From the NCBI RefSeq assembly GCF_022230955.1, contig NZ_JAKKFI010000063.1:38520-102519 (forward strand): a stretch of 64,000 bases of DNA, read 5' to 3'. The stretch's first letter is position 1, and every line of letters begins with the position of its first letter. This DNA comes from Micromonospora cabrerizensis. Its GTDB lineage: Bacteria > Actinomycetota > Actinomycetes > Mycobacteriales > Micromonosporaceae. This document shows, piece by piece, positions 42,427 to 50,100 of the stretch. Both the position numbers and the translations under genes were made by a program. Below the pieces are notes generated by a model. That model ran no database searches. It saw only the letters and a list, made by a program, of their open reading frames with translations, and had not been told where the DNA came from.

Positions 42427-42942
42427 GTGCGTACGGTGGAGTTGGTCTGCTCGCCCGGGTTGGACGTGGCGATCCGGACGGTCTGGAGCCGGTTGGCGGC
42501 TGCCGGGCTGCCGAGCCTGGCCCGCAACATCCACCCGACCAACCGGCCGCACCTCACGCTCGCGGCGGTGGACGACTTCCCGCCCGGCGTCGAGCACCGC
42601 CTGGCCGAGCTGTTCGACGCCGCGCTGCCGGTGCCGGTCACGCTCGACCGGGTCGTCGTCCTCGACGGCAGTGCCCCACTGGTCTGGCTGCTGCGACCCA
42701 CACCGGCGCTGACCGCGCTGCACGCCGCCGTCTGGGACGTCCTCGCCGGGGCCGACGGGCATCACCCGTGGCACGCGCCGGGGGCGTGGGTGCCGCACCT
42801 GAGCCTGGCCCTGCGCTTCCGCAACGCGGACCTTCGGATGGCCCGTGCCGTCGCCGGGGGCCAACGGCCGACCGGCGCGTTCGTCGCCGCCCGCAGCTAC
42901 GACGGCACGGACCGGACGGTGACCCAACTGACCACCCCTTAG
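42427..42942 (+). CDS. 2'-5' RNA ligase / 2H phosphoesterase family protein
   Basis: 171 aa. Two HxT/S motifs, RPHLTLA (about 40-46) and VPHLSLA (about 120-126), are the paired catalytic histidines of the 2H superfamily, which acts on 2'-5' or cyclic phosphodiesters in RNA or small molecules. The GTG start lies 6 nt after a TAGCGT box with no ribosome site, so it is probably leaderless. Confidence 0.87.
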   Translation: MRTVELVCSPGLDVAIRTVWSRLAAAGLPSLARNIHPTNRPHLTLAAVDDFPPGVEHRLAELFDAALPVPVTLDRVVVLDGSAPLVWLLRPTPALTALHAAVWDVLAGADGHHPWHAPGAWVPHLSLALRFRNADLRMARAVAGGQRPTGAFVAARSYDGTDRTVTQLTTP

Positions 42943-42966
42943 GGTCGTCGCGGCGGGTCAGGGGCC

Positions 42967-43653
42967 TCAGTTGCTACCCCCACCGCCATCGCCGCCTCCA
43001 TCGCCCCCGCCACTGAACTCGCCGCCGCCACTGCCGCCCGCACCGCCGGCGTAGCCGTGGCGGCCGTCGTTGAAGGGCAGATCGCCACGGATGCCGCCTG
43101 ACCTGGCTCGCTTGCCCGGCCCCGCCAGGTGTTGCAGGCAGACGCGTTCGGAGACCGGGAAACACTCGCCACGGCCTCCGCAGTCGGCCAGGTAGCGGTT
43201 GCCCTCTTGGACGCGCACCTCCTGGTCCACCCGGAACAGCAGGGGAAGGCCGGTCGGGCCACAATCCTCGTCCCGGCGGCCGTGCTTCAGTGTGGCCAGC
43301 AGGGCGCTGCGATCGGTGGTGGTCGTGTCTGCGCTTGTCGCGGCCCTGGGCTGGTGCGGCAGCGGACGCCCGAACGCGGCGTCGCAGAAGGTGGCGTAGT
43401 CCTGCGCATGCCGGGTCAGTGCCTGCCACAGATCGTCCACGGCCACCGACGGCACCGACAGTTTCGCGTTCGGCTGGCGGGCGATGATCCGGAACCACTG
43501 TCGGGTCGCGGTTTCGACGAGGACGATGTCGTCGTCGCTGAGATGGAGGTGCCGATTTCGTAGCTGCTGCCGTCCGCTGGCAGGAAACTGCAGTTCGGAC
43601 ACGGCGCGGAGTCGGCGAGAGGTGCGGTCGCTTCTGAACGTCGTCCAGTTCAT
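42967..43653 (-). CDS. Hypothetical protein with Gly-rich C-terminus
   Basis: 228 aa, soluble. The middle contains VDDLWQALTRHAQDYATFCDAAFGRPLPHQP, which recalls a conserved bacterial family (COG4278-like, W-H...H-T-R-x-Y...F-C...H) but with some of its histidines replaced. Cysteines cluster at CGPTG, ADCGGRGECFP and VCLQH. The last 35 residues are almost only Gly, Ser and Asp. Base composition is lower in GC than the neighbours. Function unknown. Confidence 0.65.
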   Translation of the reverse strand: MNWTTFRSDRTSRRLRAVSELQFPASGRQQLRNRHLHLSDDDIVLVETATRQWFRIIARQPNAKLSVPSVAVDDLWQALTRHAQDYATFCDAAFGRPLPHQPRAATSADTTTTDRSALLATLKHGRRDEDCGPTGLPLLFRVDQEVRVQEGNRYLADCGGRGECFPVSERVCLQHLAGPGKRARSGGIRGDLPFNDGRHGYAGGAGGSGGGEFSGGGDGGGDGGGGSN

Positions 43654-43769
43654 CCGGCTACTTCTATCCGCCCAGGGAGCGGGCGCTAGGGCCTCGACTT
43701 GCCGAAGTGGCGCCGCGGCCCCTTCAGAGTAGTGCGGTCGGCAAGCGCGTCACCGGGCACGACGTCGAC

Positions 43770-43798
43770 CGGGCCCCCGGCCGACGGCAGGGGGCCCG
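43770..43798. terminator. Terminator 3' of the GH43 gene
   Basis: CGGGCCCCC pairs with GGGGGCCCG around an 11-nt loop, directly after the GH43 stop on the minus strand. Confidence 0.75.
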
Positions 43799-43804
43799 CA
43801 CGCC

Positions 43805-46030
43805 CTAGCGGTAGAAGCGCAGGTAGTCGAACTCTGCGGTGACCGCCGGTTCGGCGCCGCCGTGCGCCACCAGCCCGATGCGGGGCGTGGTGTCGGCCGG
43901 GAACGTCCACACCGCACCCCACGTCCAGGTGCGCCCGTCCCGACTGGAGCCGGCCCGGAACTCGTGCTCCCCGGTGGTCGGGTCGACGTGGTGCGCCAGT
44001 CGCAGCCAGGTGGTGGTGGCCGGGGTGCCGACGATGCTGCCGCCGTAGACCGGCTGATCGGCGAAGGGCAGCTCGTAGCCGTACTCGACCTGCCGGGTGT
44101 TCCAGATCGCCACCTGGGTCAGCCGGGCGAACCGGTCGTCGTCCACGTAGGCGACCAGACCCGCCTGCTGGTAGTTGCGGACGGCCTCCTCGCCCAGATC
44201 CAGCGTCACCTTCGTCTCGACGACGTAGTCGCCCCTCGGCGCGTCGCGCAGCAGCACACCGGCCGTGTTGCCGGTGCCGGTCAGGTCGGCCGACTGCACC
44301 GGCCAGCGCAGCGCGCCGTCGGCAACGGTGGCCGCCGGGTCCTCGCGTACCCAGCGCCAGTCGCCGTCGAGCCCGCCGGTGAACTCGTCGGAGTACGCCC
44401 GCAGCGGCGCCCCGGCACGGGGCTCGGGCACCGCCCGCCTCGGCGACTCGAACAGCCGGGCCATGCTGACGTTGTCGAACTCGGCCGGACCACCACCGGC
44501 GGTCAGACCGAGCCGCCCCGCGACCGGGCGGTCCAGCCGCAGCGACACCACGGCGACCTGGTCACCGAGGCGGGCCGGGCTCAGCTCGGCGACGAGCTGC
44601 TGCCCGCGTACCTCGACGGCCAGGTTGTGCGGGTCGGCCAGGTCGAGCCCGACGGGCAGCGGCGTGGTCGCGCGGCGGCGGCCGTCGCTGGCGACGAGGC
44701 GGCCACCGGCCGCGTCGACGCGGACCTCGACGCGGTCACCCAGGGTGAGCCCGGCGCTGGCCGCGCCGGTGAGCCGCAGGTCGGCCTCTGCGCGCACGTC
44801 ACCGCCGATGGTGGTACGACTGGTCAGCGCGCCGCTGCCGGTGAGTCGACCGTCGGCGATCCGCCACTGGCCGGCGACACGTCGCCAGTCGGCCAGCCCG
44901 GTGTTGTCGAACCGGTCGTCGACCCGGCCGGTGGTCACCGGTGCGGGTCGGGCGCCCTCGGACGGGCCGGCGCCGGCGTTCACGGTCGGCCAGCCGTCGA
45001 TCCAGTCGAGCCGGTCGAGCAGCATCGGGCGTTCGTTGATGCCGAACGGCTCGTCGAGGTACGGGTCGGCGCGGTCGATCGCGTGGTAGACGATCCAGTC
45101 CTGGCCGGACAGGTCGGTGAGGAACCCGTTGTGCCCCGTGCCGATCCACCGGTTGCCGTTCTGGGTCAGCACCGGCGTGCCACCCGCGCGGGACGCGGTC
45201 AGCGCGACGCCGTCTCGGTCGGTGAACGGGCCGCGTGGGCTGCGCGCGCGTCCCACCTGGACGGAGTAGCCGGTGGCCGGGCCGGCGCAGCAGTTGGCCG
45301 TGGAGGCGAACAGGTAGTACCAGCCGTCGTGGCGCAACACGTAGCTGCCCTCGAACTTGTTGTCGACCGCCACCTGCGTCGGTGTGCCCACGGCGCTCAG
45401 CCCGTCCGCGCTGAGCTCGGTGACAGAGATGCCGCCGTAGTAGCTGCCGTAGTAGAGGTAGCCCCGGCCGTCGACGTCGGTGAACTGGCTGGGGTCGATG
45501 GTCCACAGGTAACCGCCGCCCCCGCCGGGGCGGGGTGCCACCACGGGTTGCGCGGCGAAGGTCCACGGGCCGGTCGGCGTGGGTGCGGTGGCCGCGCCGA
45601 TGGCGTAGTCGCTGCCCTCGGCGGAGACGGTGGTGTCGGTGACCGTCACGTACATGACCCACCGGTCGCCGACGCGGCGCACGTCGGGTGCCCAGAAGGC
45701 CGCACCGGGGGCCGCGTACGGTGGCCGCTGCTCGGGGCCGAACGCGTCCCCGACGTACGCCCAGTCGACCAGGTCGGCCGAGCGGGCGGTGGGCACCCGG
45801 TGGAACTCGTGCTCGCCCTCGCGCAGCGGGTCGGTGGTGCCGTAGGCGTACCAGAAGCCGTCGTCGCCTCGCACGATGACCGGGTCGGCGAACGTGTCGC
45901 CCACGCCGACCGAGATCGGGTTGTCGTAGCGGGACGGGCCGCCGGAGCCGGCGGCGGGTAGGGGCGCCAACGTGGCCAGGATCAGACCGAGCGCGGCGGC
46001 GAGCGCGCCGCCGCGGCGAAGGTGTCGCAT
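43805..46030 (-). CDS. Secreted GH43 glycosidase with C-terminal beta-sandwich domains
   Basis: 741 aa. Signal peptide (MRHLRRGGALAAALGLILAT, cleavage after about residue 28). The five-bladed GH43 propeller has the base D49 (TFADPVIV), the second Asp D179 (WTIDPSQF) and the acid E227 (FEGSYVL). From about 375 there are two concanavalin-like domains (FDNTGLADWRRVAGQWRI and the DUF1349-like YSDEFTGGLDGDWRWVRED to the end). It probably hydrolyses arabinan or xylan side chains outside the cell. Promoter overlapped by LacI-type operators, GAGGCAGG before the ATG. Confidence 0.92.
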   Translation of the reverse strand: MRHLRRGGALAAALGLILATLAPLPAAGSGGPSRYDNPISVGVGDTFADPVIVRGDDGFWYAYGTTDPLREGEHEFHRVPTARSADLVDWAYVGDAFGPEQRPPYAAPGAAFWAPDVRRVGDRWVMYVTVTDTTVSAEGSDYAIGAATAPTPTGPWTFAAQPVVAPRPGGGGGYLWTIDPSQFTDVDGRGYLYYGSYYGGISVTELSADGLSAVGTPTQVAVDNKFEGSYVLRHDGWYYLFASTANCCAGPATGYSVQVGRARSPRGPFTDRDGVALTASRAGGTPVLTQNGNRWIGTGHNGFLTDLSGQDWIVYHAIDRADPYLDEPFGINERPMLLDRLDWIDGWPTVNAGAGPSEGARPAPVTTGRVDDRFDNTGLADWRRVAGQWRIADGRLTGSGALTSRTTIGGDVRAEADLRLTGAASAGLTLGDRVEVRVDAAGGRLVASDGRRRATTPLPVGLDLADPHNLAVEVRGQQLVAELSPARLGDQVAVVSLRLDRPVAGRLGLTAGGGPAEFDNVSMARLFESPRRAVPEPRAGAPLRAYSDEFTGGLDGDWRWVREDPAATVADGALRWPVQSADLTGTGNTAGVLLRDAPRGDYVVETKVTLDLGEEAVRNYQQAGLVAYVDDDRFARLTQVAIWNTRQVEYGYELPFADQPVYGGSIVGTPATTTWLRLAHHVDPTTGEHEFRAGSSRDGRTWTWGAVWTFPADTTPRIGLVAHGGAEPAVTAEFDYLRFYR

Positions 46031-46076
46031 GTGGACCTGCCTCGGGGGAGTGGGCGTGGGGTCGTGTCCTCGTTTC

Positions 46077-46100
46077 TACAACGATGGATACAACGTTGTA
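46077..46100 (-). promoter_or_regulatory. Tandem LacI-type operators at the GH43 promoter
   Basis: The perfect palindrome TACAACGTTGTA (46089-46100) directly adjoins a half-degenerate copy, TACAACGATGGA (46077-46088). On the minus strand TTTACA and TGTAGA, 16 bp apart, form a -35/-10 pair that the operators cover. The full site is identical to the one at 28090-28101. Confidence 0.78.
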
Positions 46101-46183
46101 AAGAGATCGACGCCCGCAGCCTCAGGTGCCACGCACCGAACCCGGTGGCTTACCGCGCCGATGGCCGGGGCGATGATGGGGCC

Positions 46184-46927
46184 ATGAGTGGTGGCACCGA
46201 GGGCCGGGGAATGGCCGAGCTGGCCGCGCTGCTGGCCGACGGCACGCGGGCCGGCATGTGCCTCGCGCTGCTCGACGGCCGGGCGTGGACCGCCGGCGAG
46301 TTGGCCCGCCGCGCCGGGGTCGCCCCGTCGACGGCCAGCGACCACCTCACCCGGCTGGTCCACGGCGGGCTGCTGGTCGAGGAACGGCAGGGCCGGCACC
46401 GCTACCTGCGGCTCGCCGGGCCATCGGTGGCCCAGCTGATCGAGGACCTGGCCGGGCACGCGCCGTCCCCACCCGCGCCGGTCGGGTCGCTGCGGGCCGC
46501 CACCGCGAGCGCCGCTCTGGCGTACGCCCGGACCTGCTACGACCACCTCGCGGGCCGCCTCGGTGTGCTGATGTACGACGCGTTGTTGGCCGACGGCCGG
46601 CTGGACCGGTCCAGTGGGTTGGCGCTGACCGCCGACGGGTGGGCGTGGGCGGCCGACCTGGGCGTACCCGTGCAGGTGCTGCGCACCGCCCGCCGCCCGG
46701 TGGTCCGCGACTGCCTGGACTGGACCGAACGCCGCTCGCACCTCGCCGGGGCGCTCGGCGCGACGCTGTGCCGCCGCTTCACCGACCTGGGCTGGATCAC
46801 CCAGGGCGCCGGTCGCGCGATCCGACTCACCCCGATCGGCCGCGTCGCCCTGGCCGAGGCCCTGCACGTCTCGGAGGACGCCCTCGCCCCCACCGCGTCC
46901 CCGACGCCCACCAGCGGCCGAGCCTGA
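46184..46927 (+). CDS. ArsR-type winged-helix regulator with C-terminal extension
   Basis: 247 aa. Winged helix at about 10-85: MAELAALLADGTRAGMCLALL, then AGELARRAGVAPSTASDHLTRLVHGGLL and EERQGRHRYLRL. The C-terminal 150 residues hold a second, partly conserved helical domain (CYDHLAGRLGVLMYDALL, CLDWTERRSHLAGALGATLCRRF). No CxC metal site is seen. Divergent from the GH43 gene but of a different family from the LacI repressor expected at its operators. Target unknown. Confidence 0.85.
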   Translation: MSGGTEGRGMAELAALLADGTRAGMCLALLDGRAWTAGELARRAGVAPSTASDHLTRLVHGGLLVEERQGRHRYLRLAGPSVAQLIEDLAGHAPSPPAPVGSLRAATASAALAYARTCYDHLAGRLGVLMYDALLADGRLDRSSGLALTADGWAWAADLGVPVQVLRTARRPVVRDCLDWTERRSHLAGALGATLCRRFTDLGWITQGAGRAIRLTPIGRVALAEALHVSEDALAPTASPTPTSGRA

Positions 46928-46990
46928 CCCTCCCGCCACCGCGCAACGGCGATGCGGCGGCGCGGCGGGCGGTGACCCGGGGCGCACCAC

Positions 46991-47041
46991 ATCCAGGATG
47001 TAGTGGCCTTCGACGGGCACGGAGGCCACTACATCCTGGAT
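46991..47041. repeat. 19-bp perfect inverted repeat (dispersed palindrome or terminator)
   Basis: ATCCAGGATGTAGTGGCCT (46991-47009) and its exact complement (47023-47041), with a 13-nt loop. It follows the winged-helix gene by 63 bp and precedes the P450 gene, both on the plus strand. It could terminate the regulator transcript. Its perfect, AT-richer arms also suit a mobile palindromic element. Confidence 0.85.
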
Positions 47042-47065
47042 CGAGCGCGATCCCGGCCCGGCCCG

Positions 47066-47110
47066 GCGCGGACGGGCGACGCGCGGACGGGCGACGCGCG
47101 GACGGGCGAC
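47066..47110. repeat. 15-bp tandem repeat, three copies
   Basis: GCGCGGACGGGCGAC repeated exactly at 47066, 47081 and 47096, followed by a degenerate fourth copy. It lies about 55 bp before the P450 start and ends just ahead of its promoter. Confidence 0.9.
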
Positions 47111-47153
47111 GTGCGGGCGGGACTGTTCGGTGGGGAGCGAAGGGTTCGGGTTC

Positions 47154-47159
47154 TACGGT
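47154..47159 (+). promoter_or_regulatory. TACGGT -10 box for leaderless P450 gene
   Basis: TACGGT lies 6 nt before the GTG at 47166, with no Shine-Dalgarno site. Confidence 0.55.
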
Positions 47160-47165
47160 CGGGCC

Positions 47166-48209
47166 GTGACTGACAGGTGGCCCCACATCGCTGCTGCTCC
47201 CGGAACGCCAACCTGTGGCCCGCCCTCGTTCGCGCCGGAGCGCGGTTGGTGGGTGACGCGGCACGCCGACGTGCGGGCGGCGCTCACCGACCCGGCCTTT
47301 CGGGTACCGGCCGTCGAGAGTGGCCCGCCCGGCACGCTCGCCTGGCTGCGCGCCTCGGTCAGCAGGTTCAGCCCACCGCAGCGGCACGCCGAGCGCCGGG
47401 CGGTCGTGGTGGGCGCGCTGACCGAGCTGGACCCGGACGAGCTGCGGCACGAGGCGGCCCGGTTGACCGCCGCTGTCCTGGACCGGGCCGGCGACCGCCT
47501 CGACGTGACGCGTGACGTGGCCCGGCCGGTGCCGCTGCGGGTGCTGGCCGGTCGCCTTGGTCTCGCCGATCCGGCAGCCGCCGGGACGGCGGTCGCGGTC
47601 GTCGCTGCCGCGTACCACCCGGGGGTTGATCCGGCGCTGGCCCGGCGGGCCGACCAGGCGGTCGCGACGTTGCTGGCGCTCGTGCCCCCGGCCCCGCCGG
47701 AGGTACGGGCGAACCTGATCGGACTGCTGGTCCAGGCGTGCGACGCGACCGCCGGTCTGATCGGTGCCGCCGCCCACCACCTGCTGCCCCCGCTCGGCGG
47801 CCTGCCCGGCGACGTGCCCGGACCGGCGGAGACGAGCGCGATGCTGGCCGAGGTGCTGCGGCTCGACCCGCCGGTGCGGGCGACCCGGCGCGTCACCACC
47901 GCCGGGGTACGCCTGGGCGGGCGGGATCTGCCGGCGGGCAGTCCGGTGCTGGTGCGCTTCGACGCCGCCAACCGGGATTCGCAGGCGTTTTGCGAGCCGG
48001 CGGCGTTCCGGCCGGGTCGGCCCGGTGCGGGTCTGCTGACCTTCGGGGCGGGGGAGCGCGGCTGCCCCGGTGACCGGCACGCCCTGGCGTTGGCCGCCGG
48101 GGTGTTCGACGTGCTGCGCGCACGCTGCCGGCGCGTCCGGGCCGACCTGTGTCACGAGCCGCACCCGACCCTGCGTGTTCCGACGAACCTGGAGCTGAGC
48201 GTCCGATGA
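47166..48209 (+). CDS. Short cytochrome P450
   Basis: 347 aa, about 50 shorter than usual bacterial P450s, with the shortening at the N-terminus. The K-helix ExxR is E229-V-L-R232, and the heme-binding loop LTFGAGERGCPG has the thiolate C300. The I-helix region ACDATAGLIG lacks the usual Thr-Thr pair. It could hydroxylate a small molecule, but redox partners are not nearby. The GTG at 47166 is set by the TACGGT box. ATGA overlap with the next gene couples them. Confidence 0.85.
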   Translation: MTDRWPHIAAAPGTPTCGPPSFAPERGWWVTRHADVRAALTDPAFRVPAVESGPPGTLAWLRASVSRFSPPQRHAERRAVVVGALTELDPDELRHEAARLTAAVLDRAGDRLDVTRDVARPVPLRVLAGRLGLADPAAAGTAVAVVAAAYHPGVDPALARRADQAVATLLALVPPAPPEVRANLIGLLVQACDATAGLIGAAAHHLLPPLGGLPGDVPGPAETSAMLAEVLRLDPPVRATRRVTTAGVRLGGRDLPAGSPVLVRFDAANRDSQAFCEPAAFRPGRPGAGLLTFGAGERGCPGDRHALALAAGVFDVLRARCRRVRADLCHEPHPTLRVPTNLELSVR

Positions 48210-49027
48210 CCGACCGTTGTGCCGAGTTCCGCGCCCTGCACCACGCCCGCCGCCCCCTGCTGCTGCCGAACGCCTGGGACCACGCCTCCGCGGCGGCGCT
48301 GGCCCGGCGCGGCCACCCGGCGATCGGCACCACCAGCCTCGGCGTCGCCGCGGCCGCGGGCCGACCCGACGGCACCGCGGCCACCGCAGGGGAGACCCTG
48401 GCCCTGGCCCGGCGGCTCGCCCCGCTGCCGGTGCTGCTCAGCGTCGACGTCGAAGCCGGTTTCAGCGATGATCCGGCGACGGTCGCCGGGTACGTGACGG
48501 AGTTGGCCGGGCTCGGCGTGGTCGGGATCAACCTGGAGGACGGGCGCGCCGACGGCACCCTCACCGAGCCGGAACTCCTCGCGGACAAGGTCGCGGCGGT
48601 GAAGGCGGCCGTGCCGGACCTGTTCGTCAACGCCCGAACCGACACGTGGTGGCTGGGGGTGGACGACCCGCTGGGGCAGACCCTCGTCCGGGCCCGCGCC
48701 TACCGGGCGGCCGGCGCCGACGGCATCTTCGTGCCCGGCGTCGTCGACCCGGCCACGCTGGGCGTCCTCACCGAGTGGATCGACGCGCCCGTGAACGTGC
48801 TGTACCAGCCGGGTGGGCCGGGGCTGGACAAGCTGGCCGCCGTCGGGGTTGCCCGGGTCAGCACCGGCTCCCTGCTGTTCCGGGTGGCGCTGGCCGCCGC
48901 GCTCGCCACCGCCGACGGGGTACGCGCGGGCGGGCTCGCCGCGCCGGACGGGCTGCCGTCGTACGCCGAGGTGCAGGCCCTGGTGCCGCCCGCCCCCGGT
49001 GCCCAACCGGACGGTCGGCTCCCTTAG
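48206..49027 (+). CDS. Isocitrate lyase/PEP mutase family protein
   Basis: 273 aa TIM barrel. LLLPNAWDHASAAALARRGHPAIGTTS, LLSVDVEAGFSDD (metal-binding D), VVGINLEDGRADG and LFVNARTDTWWLG are the usual blocks of the oxaloacetate-decarboxylase/PEP-mutase-like group. The KKCGH loop of true isocitrate lyase is absent. It probably breaks or rearranges a small 2-oxoacid. Coupled to the P450 by a 4-bp overlap, but the link between the two reactions is unknown. Confidence 0.85.
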   Translation: MTDRCAEFRALHHARRPLLLPNAWDHASAAALARRGHPAIGTTSLGVAAAAGRPDGTAATAGETLALARRLAPLPVLLSVDVEAGFSDDPATVAGYVTELAGLGVVGINLEDGRADGTLTEPELLADKVAAVKAAVPDLFVNARTDTWWLGVDDPLGQTLVRARAYRAAGADGIFVPGVVDPATLGVLTEWIDAPVNVLYQPGGPGLDKLAAVGVARVSTGSLLFRVALAAALATADGVRAGGLAAPDGLPSYAEVQALVPPAPGAQPDGRLP

Positions 49028-49126
49028 GGGTAGATAGGAGAATTGTTCGGTCCGCTCCGGTCCCGGCAATTACGGTGTGTTACAGGGCGAATCACCCAGT
49101 GTCGTGACCGGAGAAGGGACCCCGTC

Positions 49127-50095
49127 ATGCGAGTGCCCAGCCGAAGCCCGGGTCAGCAGCCCGGTTCGCCCGCGTCGCCCACCGCGCCGGCACGCCGCCG
49201 GCCCTCCGGCACGACTCCCCGCCGCGTCCCCACCCCCGAGCCGGACCTCGCCGCCTACCGGGCAGCCGTCGCCGAGCTGCTGGTCGAGGTCGGCGCGCTG
49301 GCCGACGCGCCGAGCACCCGGGCTCGGCAGGTGCTCATCGACGCGCGACTGCGCGAGCCGGCGCTCGCCGAGGTCCTCGACGCCACCCCGCAGGGGCTGA
49401 TCGGCGCCCGCGAGACGCTGCTGCTGGAAATGGCCCGCTACCAGCCGAACGAGCGTACCTCGGCGCGGGACCTGACCGCGCTGGTCCGGATCTACCTGCT
49501 GTCGCGCATCGACGTGCTGTGGTGGCAGGACGCGCCGACGTTCCTCACCGACGACCAGGTCAACGGCAGCGCCGAACTGGTCGACCTGGAGTGGTTGCGC
49601 CGCCGCGACCTGCTGCGCTTCCGCTACCAGGAGCAGCCCGCCACCATGCTGGGCCGGGCCGCGCGGGGGCTGCGCCGGCGGCTGCGACCGGACGTCACCC
49701 CACGCACGGCGGGGCTGCTGTTCCGTCGGGCACGACGCGAGGTGGTGGCGCTGCTCAACGACATCGCCCGCGAGTTCGCCGCCGCCGCGCCGCCGGCCAC
49801 ACCGCCGCTGTGGGTGACCAGCCTGGTCCGCAGCGCCGAGCACCAGTACCGGCTGCGCCGCCTGGGCTACGCCGCGATGCTGCCCAGTGGGCACTGCCTC
49901 GGCTACTCCGTCGACGTCGAGCTGGCCTGGTTCGAGCGGTTCGGCGCACGGGACACCCTGGCGGAGTTGCTGCTCGACCGGCAGCGGGCCGGGGAGCTGA
50001 ACGTGATCGACGAGGGGCAGGCGTGGCACCTGTGCCTCGCGCCCACCGCCCGGCGTCGCCTGCGCCGCGCCTACGAGGCCGAGATGGGGGTCTGA
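49127..50095 (+). CDS. Cytosolic M15/DUF5715-like protein (Hedgehog/DD-peptidase fold)
   Basis: 322 aa, no signal peptide or membrane helix. The N-terminal 40 residues are disordered (Pro/Ser/Arg). About 40-220 is helical and unrecognised. From 227 the layout follows M15/DUF5715 peptidases: LWVTSLVRSAEHQYRLRRLG, then LPSGHCLGYSVDVE (S254, H256, D263 in SxHxxGxxxD) and DEGQAWHLCLAP (W300, H301). The catalytic glutamate of ExxH appears as Gln, with an acidic DE just before it, so activity is uncertain. GAGAAGGGA precedes the ATG. Only 5 bp separate it from asnB. Confidence 0.7.
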   Translation: MRVPSRSPGQQPGSPASPTAPARRRPSGTTPRRVPTPEPDLAAYRAAVAELLVEVGALADAPSTRARQVLIDARLREPALAEVLDATPQGLIGARETLLLEMARYQPNERTSARDLTALVRIYLLSRIDVLWWQDAPTFLTDDQVNGSAELVDLEWLRRRDLLRFRYQEQPATMLGRAARGLRRRLRPDVTPRTAGLLFRRARREVVALLNDIAREFAAAAPPATPPLWVTSLVRSAEHQYRLRRLGYAAMLPSGHCLGYSVDVELAWFERFGARDTLAELLLDRQRAGELNVIDEGQAWHLCLAPTARRRLRRAYEAEMGV

Positions 50096-50100
50096 CCCCG

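Noticed and set aside
46184..46927. Winged-helix regulator as the repressor binding TACAACGTTGTA
   Set aside because: The operator is of LacI type and the protein is ArsR-like, so proximity alone does not justify the link.
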